Below are positions 27,015-36,356 of a DNA stretch of 64,000 bases, piece by piece. The translations under genes and the position numbers were made by a program. Position 1 is the first letter of the stretch. Each line of letters opens with the position of its first letter. The notes under the pieces were generated by a model. That model had not been told where the DNA came from and searched no databases. It saw nothing but the letters and a program-made list of their open reading frames with translations. The stretch spans positions 434,001 through 498,000 of the forward strand of contig JABWDB010000011.1 in assembly GCA_019614645.1 (NCBI GenBank), written 5' to 3'. The DNA comes from Stratiolaelaps scimitus. Its lineage: Eukaryota > Arthropoda > Arachnida > Mesostigmata > Laelapidae.

Positions 27015-27777
27015 AGTTATTATTGTTGTTATTTTGCTGCGATTTTGCTATATATTATTTCGCCGTCGTTCTCTTGACCAGCCCTATTGCGTCGATCCAT
27101 TCGTTTGTGGGAGCTACTAGCGAATTCCTACTGCACTCGAACTTGAATGATTCGAACAGGTTTCACAGTCGGCTACTACGTACATGACAATGCATGTCGC
27201 ACGTGCCCTGCAGACGCTGTCGAATCCAGTCCCACTCGATATACAATAGATCGTTGCCCTCTCGGTTCCGCGCGGTTCAGGGTCAACCCGGCCGCCGCAG
27301 GCGTCACTCGCTCAGGACCCGGTCCTGACCAGCAGAATGAGAAATACGACCTTCATCTCAAAAGGCTTCACCCGAGATCAGCGAGATTGCCTCTATTCAT
27401 GACGTACACGACGATCCACGTGACCACTCGCTCGCACACTAACCGATCGCGCGCAGCGTTCTGGTACAATCCCGGCCACTATACCATTGCTATGCCGCGC
27501 TCTCAGACAGCCAGGAGGAGCGAGACCAGTCAAGCCTGTCCTTAGGACAAACATCATTGGTCGCGGCGGCACTGCTGTTGTTTGCGCAAGAGTTATTGCC
27601 GCTCGTGGCAGGGCGCCGCGGGCGATAAGGGATGCTGGCTGCGTTTGTCTATTGCTCTGCTTAGCTCTGTATCTGCTGGCTCGTCCGCCAATGGCTGTAT
27701 TGCGGCAACGCGTTCGTCTCAGTCTCCGCCAAAGGTTCGCTGTCCGGTTTCCTTAAGCGAGGCTCCGTATCGAAGAA

Positions 27778-27801
27778 CAACAACAACAACAACAACAACA
27801 G
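27778..27801. repeat. (CAA)n trinucleotide repeat
   Basis: Eight CAA units followed by shorter CAG and CAA runs to about 27838. Confidence 0.85.
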
Positions 27802-29611
27802 GAGCAGCTGCAGCAGCAACAACACCAACAACAACCAGCCATGCCAGTGTGTGTGGCTATGAGCTGCTTACGATGCCCATAAGGTGCTATTCTGCCAGTG
27901 ACATATCATGCGTATGCCGCTGGCCGGTAGGGAAATAGGCTGCGGTGGGTGGAGGTGCCGCTACGCACCGCGTCGTTCGGGCCTCAGGAGCCGCACGCGA
28001 TTCGAGCAAAGCCTCATACGTCGCCTCCCATTCTAACCACGAGCTCCTCCTATGTCGCTGTAGTGTTGTCGACGCGTTGAACAATTTCACGTTACATTCG
28101 AATCGATGACATTTGTCTTCTTCGCTGTTGGTGTTTGCTGTTGTTGCTGCTGGCCGCTTACGGGACCGACTTTTTTTTTGCTTTGGCACCAGCAATCGAT
28201 CGTCTGCCTGGCCGCCCGTCCAGGCTGGACTAGACTACAAATGCAAGCAACTGACGACGGAATGGCTATCGGTGTCAGATCTCTGAGCGGAGGTTATCGA
28301 GGTATCGCGCGATTTCGGATGCGTGGCCACGCGGGTGGCCACGTGCGCGTGCTTCAACTTCGAGTTGCCTTCGCGACAAAAGATTCGCCCTTCGATTGGG
28401 TGATAACTGCGTGTCCGATACGAACACAGGAGAGCATGAGATGATACAGGCTGACCGAGACCGAGCATTTTTTTTGTTTATTAACAAGGCGTACGCCTGC
28501 GTTTGAACAATCGCTCACCTGGAGATCGGCTCGGTCACTCGCGATCACTGGTGTGGCTGTGACCTCCCACACCTCTATTCTCGGCCGGCGACTGGATGAT
28601 TGTGTGTGGTCGATCCGTTGCTGGTGGGTACCCCTCATATGGTGAACTGCAGTGACCTTTCGCGGTCGGTGCAACGGTGGTCCCGCGACGTGAATTGTCA
28701 TTTCATTTCAAATGTCCCAGCTGTGCTCGAGAGCAGGATTAATTACCTCGATTAGGTTAGTGGCTCTTCACCATTCACATTTCTTAGATACAAGGACAGA
28801 ATTAAAATCGACTTGCTGGAGCGGTAATTTCACAACGAATTCTCTAACTAAACTACCCCAAAACGAAATACCACCTCGCCCCTCGTTGCGGGCCTTTCCA
28901 GGGTGATCACCACAAAACTGACCTGCTAATCGATCTAGATTCAGCATTGTTTTTATTTTTAATATACAACTAATTCTAAGGATAAAAAAAAGTCATTTAT
29001 TAAAGCTTTAGCATCGCCTTTAACTGCAATAAGAATGGATTCGTTCATGGATTTGACGTCCGAGTGAATTCATAGTACAACGCACACAGAAACACACAAA
29101 ATCACACCGCTTATTCCCGGATCATGTTGTACTCTTTCCTGCAAACTCGTATAGTCTTTGCGAGCCTGCCATTTACCGATTTAACGACAAATTCGTAGTC
29201 CTGCGCTCAGAACGTTCAGCAGCAGCAGCCGCCGCTGTAAATGTCGTATGAGCCGGAGGAAGGCAGTTTAATTTTCACAATTCAAATTTCAAACCTTTAC
29301 TCTGTACGATTTAGCCGACAATCGTTCCCTCAGTCCATCTGTTCATCTTTTGTCTTGTTTTCATTTTTGAAACGCCGTCATCAGCCGAAGTACATCGTAC
29401 AACAATAGCGGCAGCCGCGCCGTCAAGACGGAAGTTTACCAGGAGATGCATCGTGATCATCTGCTGCCTGACGTTCAGCGTTGTGCTGCTCTATCGTCCT
29501 CGGGAGACTGGCGCGCCCCAGTGAATTCTACGGCTCAATCCTCCTACAAACAACAGTCGGTGTACACATGTAGGCCAAATGCGCCGGACGGCTATACACC
29601 GGCTGGGTCAA

Positions 29612-29645
29612 GTCAGGCCGACCTAAGGCCAAGTCAGGCCGAGCC
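29612..29645 (+). repeat. Short tandem duplication (AAGTCAGGCCGA)
   Basis: AAGTCAGGCCGA occurs twice with CCTAAGGCC between, a period of 21 bases. Confidence 0.6.
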
Positions 29646-30659
29646 TCTTGTTTGTCCTCTGTCTGTCGGCTTCAACGCGTCGCGTTTTCTGACGCCGTAC
29701 CACAACAGTGGCTACGATTGCGGCCGTCGCGTCTGTCCTACCCATAGTCCGGCCCCATACGATTCCCGTGATTGCGTTGTTGGGCGACATCACTAGTGCT
29801 GCCATCCGCTCGAATTGATGAATAACGCCGACGAGCCGCCGCTGTCCGTGGATCCGCAGCTGGGGGAGCTCGACACTGAAAGCAATTGTTTTTTGACACT
29901 ACCGCCTTTTTCGCTACTGCTGCTGCGGCCGCGGCCGCCGCCGCCGTCGCCTCAAACGGAAAACATCGCTGCTGTGACTGTGCCGTCTGGCGCATCCGCC
30001 TGCGATCCAGCGGCAATGTAGAAGACATTGGTGGGGGTCATGTGAATACATACATAGGCAGTGTATGTTTTGCTTTGAAAGCTTCGATGTCAGCGTGGAA
30101 GTCCTACGGCTATGCATAAGGAGACGAATGTGGCGTGCGTATGAACAGCGTCGTCTATTTTATACACGCTAGAGGTGTGCCTACGTGTGTATAGAACCTG
30201 TACAACAACCGGACAGTGTCGTCTGGCTTGCAGCACTAAGATTTGCGTCAATTGACAAACGTCTGAAGGGTCTGATCTGAGGTATCCTAATACTTCAAAA
30301 AACATCAGTCCGAGGCGCAAGTGCATTTTCTACCTGAATTACCTGAACCCCCTAAATCAATGAGCACAGGGTATGTGTCGTATGAAATATTGTAACGATT
30401 GGCTCAGCAGGCGGAACATTGTGATAGCTTCGCGTTTGGACAAAGATCTCCTGATGCAAATGAATCTGCGGATGGTATTGAACGTTGATGTCGCTGACCT
30501 GCTGTTACATACAATGGTATCTAATGTTTAGGATGGTTTAACTTCACGTATGGAAAGGTATAATAAGATGGTACACCAAACTATAATATAGTCACCTATG
30601 GTCTACTTTCAGGTTCAATAACTCGAAATAATGTATGCATGCATTACGAAGCTAAATGA

Positions 30660-30660
<1 letters not shown>

Positions 30661-30684
<24 letters not shown>
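30661..30684. repeat. (TA)n microsatellite
   Basis: 24 bases of TA followed by an imperfect AT-rich tail and a T run. Confidence 0.9.
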
Positions 30685-30692
<8 letters not shown>

Positions 30693-30925
30693 CTATATTT
30701 TTTTTTTCTAATTATTATTATTAAACGTGATTCAGTCAATTTGAAGACGTCACGCCGGTGTTGTTGCCCTTATCCTAATTGAAACGCTTAAGAACACTAT
30801 AGAAGAATTGCCTACATAACAGCAAGATAGATTTAAATAGAACCTGTCCAGACGGGGCCACCGCCTGTTGGACCACCAACCAACTAACGGTCACGGCCAC
30901 GGTCTCAATTACACTGTCTCACGTC

Positions 30926-30960
30926 ATGAATGCTACGCTATGAATGCAACGCTATGAACG
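30926..30960 (+). repeat. 14-base tandem repeat, 2.5 copies
   Basis: ATGAATGCTACGCT, then ATGAATGCAACGCT (one change), then ATGAACG. The core CTATGAAT recurs in a separate tandem array at 41.96 kb. Confidence 0.8.
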
Positions 30961-31618
30961 TCTTCACCTTTGATCAGCGATCTTACCGCCGTCGATTGTC
31001 AATCATGAGTTCATAATTTTGATTAAATTCCTCAGTCAATATTCATGCGGTCCATGTTACGTGAAGAGCTTACGTCACGTAAACGTTTATCGATGCTGCC
31101 TTCACGTGAGGTGTGAAGTCCTTCCGAAATATGCGTTCCCAGCTCCAAGGCTCGCAGCGACTACGTTCATTCGTCGAATACGCAGCCAAGCAACAAAACA
31201 GCATATCGGTTCCCGTAAGCCAGCCCGGAGAATTGGTATAACACACTTGTTAGAGCGGTTAGAAATTCGGCCGGTGACGCCATCAACTGATTGTAGATAT
31301 TGCCACAGCACAGCAGGCCACCGGTGATGTGGAGTTCATCCAATTGACGCAATGGTAAGCCTGGTGGCCAAGTAAGGTGGCCTTTCTCACCGAGACTATT
31401 GACGATTCTAACGGACATTCAAGTGGACGGTCGAGCCGAAGGATGGGTGGGTCCATACGGTTGTACTGGAGGGTGCGTTACTGATAGATTTCTGCCGGGT
31501 CTGCCCCGTTGGAGCTAAATTTAGTGTCAGGATTATCTCTGTGTCTAGGCATGCGAGGATCGATGATATTGCGGCGATAGTGAGAAGCAGTTAGTATCTC
31601 TTTGAAAATATACAAAGC

Positions 31619-31903
31619 TTTATTAAAACTTAAAGATTGTTAAACTAAAGCTATCTTCATCACACGAGTGGGTGGTATTTGTGCCGATGAAAGGTAAGTA
31701 CTTCCAAAGGCTGTCTCTGTGCATAGCGAATAGACAAACGATAAACTAAGGCTTCTCTTGAGCGGGCAGATTTTTTCCACCATGGATGAAAGATTCACAC
31801 CACAAGTGTTATGTTTAGCCAAGTTTACGAACATCATATAAATATGGCACAAGTAAAATATCCTCTCTGAATAATCACAAGAATTCAATTGTATCTGGGG
31901 CAA
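31619..31903 (-). CDS. Weak minus-strand coding candidate with adjacent AATAAA
   Basis: ATG at 31903 to TAA at 31640 on the minus strand, 87 codons, no recognised domain and no strong low-complexity bias. An AATAAA in the same orientation (31624-31619) lies 16 bases after the stop, which would give a very short 3' UTR. Both may be coincidence in AT-rich DNA. Confidence 0.2.
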
Positions 31904-32422
31904 ACTTGTTTTACATGTATGTATTATTATTATTACTATTCATAAATTAACAAAACGTTGCTTGCTGTTATCAATATGCTGTTATTATATTGCAGATGTG
32001 TGTGACGTTCCACAAACACGTCCATAGAGGGTAACCATTTTCACGATTCAGTATTTGCCAGCATTCTCCCAGTGAACCCGATGTGATCTATGCCCTCCAT
32101 CAGCATGAACGGGTACCCCATCACTGGTCGGATTGTCGGAGATTCCTTTCAGCTTCAACAAGCCGAACTTGGACTGAACAAATCCTGACGGCGATCGCAC
32201 CCGATATCACCGGTCATCGTAGGACTTAGTCAGTGACTAGCGACCCTCCTTAGGCAGCAGCAACGTATTCACTTGATCGTTCCAGACCAACTCCTTACCC
32301 AGAGGCAACCTAAGGGACACTTTCGGCAGCCTCAGCTCGAAGATCGACGATCGAGATCGGTGCACACGCATCGTATTAATTCCGGCACGAGGACGAGTGG
32401 AGCTTATGCGCGGATCGAGGCG

Positions 32423-32462
32423 GTCGGGCCTAGTTGGGCCTCGTCGGGCCTAGTCGGGTCGA
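32423..32462 (+). repeat. 10-base tandem repeat, four copies
   Basis: Units GTCGGGCCTA, GTTGGGCCTC, GTCGGGCCTA, GTCGGGTCGA. A similar 10-base period with core CGGGCC is seen at 62.75 kb. Confidence 0.85.
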
Positions 32463-33304
32463 GTCACAAGGGGATGGCGCGTGTCCTGTCTGTCCTGCAG
32501 GCGACCGGCGCCGATGAGACTCGGAAGCCTACAGCGCAGGACGAAGGACGACGCTAGGATAGCTAGGACACTCAGACATGGCTGGAGATGGCTCCTGGCG
32601 ACGTCCTCCATACAGGCAGAGATATATGATACATATATATATATATATCTGTAGATAAATAGATGGCGAATGTGGCGTGTGTATCGAGGAAGAGCAAGGA
32701 CGAGAGCGGAGAAGAATCCCGTCCGACAGCTAGTGCAGAGGGGAACAGGCTCAACGAAGTAACGCTCTCTGTCACTTCGAGACAGAGCTCTTGAACGCGG
32801 TGACGATAGCAGCAGCGGGAGGCTTTGGAAAGCCACCTCCGGTTCCCACAGCCGCACGTCGACAGCGAATCGTGGTGCGTCGCATCCCTCCTAGGACAGT
32901 GGCGGGTAGGCGAAAGAGAGAGATAGAGAGAGAAGGACAAGCAAAGACACAGAGCTGATTGAATCGACCACCCCCGACCCAACAGCCCCCCCCCCAGGAA
33001 CTCCCGCCTCTCAGCGATTCGGAGCTTTCCCACTCTGTCGGAGGTTTCCCTGAACTGAAGTCCCCGCTCACGCAGTGGATGCCGTCTAGTGTCCTCGTTC
33101 GCTCTTATGTACTCATCCTCGTGCCGGGTCCCCCGAGCCAAGGGAAGGTTGTTCCCGTTGCCGGGCGGCGGCGGCGGCGGCGTTTGCTTCGAGGCAGCCT
33201 CTTCCTCCGTGACAGGCTGTTCCACTCGAACCTCAGATGGCACTCGCTATGTGGTGTATGTATGGGTGCGGGTGTTGTTCGTACGTGCGTGGGCGCTGAT
33301 GAAT

Positions 33305-33343
33305 TATATATATATATATATATAAATATAAATATATATATAT
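33305..33343. repeat. Imperfect (TA)n microsatellite
   Basis: TA array with two extra-A interruptions (TATAAATATAAATATA). Confidence 0.9.
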
Positions 33344-34299
33344 TAATGTGTCTATATACCGTGCGTGTGAAGTCTGGGTCTTCCTTTCCACGAGCCGGCA
33401 GACGCAACGCTGCGTCTCTCACTGCGATTGTCATTCCGGCTCAAGAACAACTCTGGCTCTAGACATCGACCCCGGACGATAGAGCCACAATTGTTGTTCA
33501 CCCGTCGCACGATCTCCAAGCATCGGCATACAATGGCAGGGAACAAGTGACGATTGAACCTTCTCCGACTCATTAGCAGAGTCATCCTTTCGGGACGACG
33601 TCCTTTTTCAGCTTTACTTTTTGACTTCAGGAAACCTGTTGCAGGTAGCCTAGTCGCGTCAGCGCGCAGACCACACCACTGTGACTAGTTGCCGACCATT
33701 TTTTGTTCCATCAGGATTGTGCTGCCAATGCGCTGTCTCTGCTCGATGACTTCACACAAATTGTCACAAGCTACTGTACCTACCCCTAGCTTAGTCGTCT
33801 TGCTGTAAATCACCAAATCAAGTGGGTTCATCAAACGAGTCCAGCTAGGCGTTCCTGAAGCCTGGTCATCTGGCGTGCCGATCCCCTCTCCCCGGCGCCC
33901 ATATGAAATAACATAGTTTTCTATCTATTATAGATGTGGTACACACCACAACGCGGAACGAATATGCACATAGCGAAAACCAGGGCGGCGATTTCTTCCT
34001 TTCCAACCTTGTTCTTCGTCGAGAAAGCGCATCCGCACGTCCATAAACTACATCCGTCCATCTCGCATCTCATCTCATCTCTGTCTCTCTCTCTCTCTGG
34101 GTTTCTGTCTGTCTGGGTGTACCTACGGGGGCTATTGTACCTGCACTGCACAAAGCACCCTTCCCTTGGGTGGCCAGCACGTCTCTCTGCCAATGATAGC
34201 TGGTGTTTGCTGCCTTGTCCAAGTGCTAGCGGTGCAGACGGGTGCCATCACCGCCACAATCACCACAGTACAACATTCATTATTCCCACGTCTCGTACG

Positions 34300-35230
34300 G
34301 TCAGCGGCGGTGGCGGCGACGACCATGATAGCTTGTCTCCGTGCTTCAGCCGTGTTGGCCTGTCAGCCTACATTTGCTGCCGCCGCTTCGTTGCCACAGA
34401 GGCTATGTCCCGGCTATGCGTCCGCCTGCCCGTTCGTCCAACGTACCCATCCTGCTGTCCGTCCGTCTATCTGTCTGTTAGTGATTCTTGTCTCGTCGAT
34501 ACCCGCTACCTATGAATGGTGCAGCATCGCCCACCACCTCGCACGTGTCCCACTGCCACGCGCCGAAGTCCGCTTCGCGAGCCCGCCGAAGAGTGGGCGG
34601 TCCATGGGGCGGTCCCTTGGCGCCGCCGGGAGAGAGGCAGCACCCAAGCGGCTCCCGCGCCAGCGATGGGACACGAAGCGGGCAGCCGCCCGGGCAGCTG
34701 CGCGCTTCGGCCGCGCGAAAAAGAGAAGGATGTGGCGAGCTGGCCGGCAGCCGAACCGTGGGTTTGCCGAGGCTGCTGGCTGGCCACTGCTGTTTGCGCT
34801 GCTCGATGCAGATGCCGGGGCCGCTGTTAGCGCTCGGTGTAACTTGCCGATCTCGCGCTCCTCGTCGAAGCAAGGGACAAGGCTGGCAGCGCGTGCGTCG
34901 TCATCGTCGTCCGACCGAGTGCCCGCTGTCGTCGGCACCCGTTTGGCGAGTGGCGGCGCTCGCGCAGCCGCGGCGCTCACGGGCAGGCAGAGGCAGGACA
35001 CAGCATAACTGTACTATAGAGAGACCCACACGCGCGCGCACAGACGATCTCGGATCGAGAGAGGACCGCCCGAGCAGCCAACCGCAAGAGGGACTCGGAA
35101 ACTCACGGGTGGTGGCGGTAGTGGTACAAGCTGCTGCTGCGGCGGCGGCGGCTGCAGCGGCCACAGCGATCGGGCAGCAGAGACACCGTGCGCGAGGTAA
35201 AGTGTGCGCACAGGGTCTCAGTGCGAGCAG
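34300..35230. promoter_or_regulatory. GC/CpG-rich block upstream of snail
   Basis: A dense GC-rich region with overlapping open frames on both strands (280 and 278 codons on +, 163 on -). Their Arg/Ala/Pro/Ser-rich translations have no recognisable domain, so they are best read as a by-product of few stop codons in GC-rich DNA. Its place 0.7-1.6 kb before the snail ATG makes it a candidate promoter or 5' UTR region. A consensus-like donor GAG|GTAAAG at 35197 and the acceptor-like TCTCTAATGTCAG ending at 35888 would allow a 692 bp 5' UTR intron; this is inference. Confidence 0.3.
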
Positions 35231-35570
35231 CCAGTGCGGCGAGTGGCGTCGTCTCAGCTGTTTGTCCCGGCTGACCGTACGGTGGTCCGAAGATCGGCCA
35301 AGAGTGTGTGTGTGTTCAGGCTAACCTCGGTGGTGTCAAAGTCGGATGACTGAATAGTAATCGGGAGTGCAGTGACTGGTTCAGACGAAAGTCTGAGATA
35401 GGTTCGGCCATTATTGTGTGTGTTCACACGTTGAAGTGTGACGATGTTGCTTTGATGGGAAAGACAAGGTTGAAATGAAAAACGCTGACAAGATTCAAAG
35501 GTTCGGTAAACCTGAGGTGACCGTGGACGCATGATCGACACTCACTGTGCCTGTGTGGATTGTTTTAGAT

Positions 35571-35576
35571 TCAGTT
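35571..35576 (+). promoter_or_regulatory. Possible initiator (TCAGTT) upstream of snail
   Basis: TCAGTT matches the arthropod initiator consensus TCAKTY, 330 bp before the snail ATG. No TATA box lies 30 bp upstream and no clear DPE downstream. A second TCAGTT overlaps 35885-35890, just before the ATG. Six-base matches are common by chance, so this is only a pointer for TSS mapping. Confidence 0.2.
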
Positions 35577-35902
35577 AGCTAGGGACAAAGTGCTGCGGCA
35601 ATATCGTCATGTTGCTAATTGACCGCTACCGAATGTTCACCACTGGAACGATTCGAGTGGGAAGTGCCTGTTAATTTGGACCCGCCGATCTCCGATCTCG
35701 ATGAGGACTCGAAGAAAGACGGGACGAAATCTAAGTAACTGGACAGATACGAAAGACGACGAGGTAGCCCCTGACGGACGTCGTTAGGCGGGAGTTCATC
35801 GACTTGCTTGCGGATATCGCGCGTGTCGCGAACGTTGGTGCTGCTGTTGTTGTCGTTGTTGTTGTGGTTCTATATTCTCTAATGTCAGTTACCTAGAGAA
35901 CC

Positions 35903-36065
35903 ATGACAAGCCTTAGTAGAGTCAAACGACCATGGTTGGACGAGCCGGTCGTTGTGGCAACGCCGAGCGAGCCGGCGTCTGAGGGACCCGAGGATCTGTC
36001 GACAAACTCCGAGAGGAGCTCGCTGTCAGTCTCGCCCTCGCCGTCCGAAGCAGCTACAGTGCCTG
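35903..36065 (+). other. snail: snail coding exon 1
   Basis: Encodes 54 residues plus the first base of codon 55. It holds the basic N-terminal 'RVKRP' and the first CtBP-type motif PEDLS (bases 35987-36001) in a Ser/Pro/Glu-rich setting. The donor CCTG|GTGAGT is close to consensus. It is short and disordered in composition, so homology search alone could miss it; the assignment rests on the in-frame upstream stop, the donor, phase agreement with exon 2 and the CtBP motif. Confidence 0.88.
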
Positions 36066-36130
36066 GTGAGTGGAACTACTACTATATATATATATATATA
36101 TATATGTTGCTATGGGATATTGATGGTACG

Positions 36131-36162
<32 letters not shown>

Positions 36163-36320
36163 CTGTGGGATATTGATGATACGATATATATATATATATA
36201 TATATATATATCGTTTCGTATATATATCATAAAAAGCCAGAGGCCGCAGGTTCGAATCCCGTTGCATGACATATAAGAGAACTTAAGCATGCAGTTCCTT
36301 TAATAAATCAATAAAGACTT

Positions 36321-36356
<36 letters not shown>

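Larger units (their letters stand above)
27015..31618. other. Intergenic, no gene recognised
   Basis: GC-rich to about 30.1 kb, then AT-rich. Frames here are Ser/Arg/Pro-rich and overlap on both strands. (CAA)n at 27778-27801 with neighbouring CAG, (GCN)n at 29925-29950, (TA)n at 30661-30684, and a 14-base tandem repeat at 30926-30960. Confidence 0.5.
31904..34299. other. Distal snail upstream region, no gene recognised
   Basis: The 223-codon minus-strand frame (32572-33243) is Leu/Ser-rich where it crosses CT/GA repeats and Tyr-Ile-rich where it crosses a TA tract, so it looks like a repeat-driven frame. Also present: a GC-rich 10-base tandem repeat at 32423-32462, CGG repeats at about 33163-33181, TA-rich 33305-33343, and (CT)n at about 34081-34100. 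Confidence 0.5.

Noticed and set aside
32572..33243. 223-codon minus-strand frame as a gene
   Set aside because: It runs through CT/GA and TA repeats that create Leu/Ser and Tyr/Ile runs, and the remainder has no domain and no splice or promoter support.
34166..35324. Long overlapping + frames (280 and 278 codons) and a 163-codon - frame as real genes
   Set aside because: Three frames are open at once in a GC-rich block, the translations are Arg/Ala/Ser/Pro-rich without domains, and stop codons are simply rare in such sequence.
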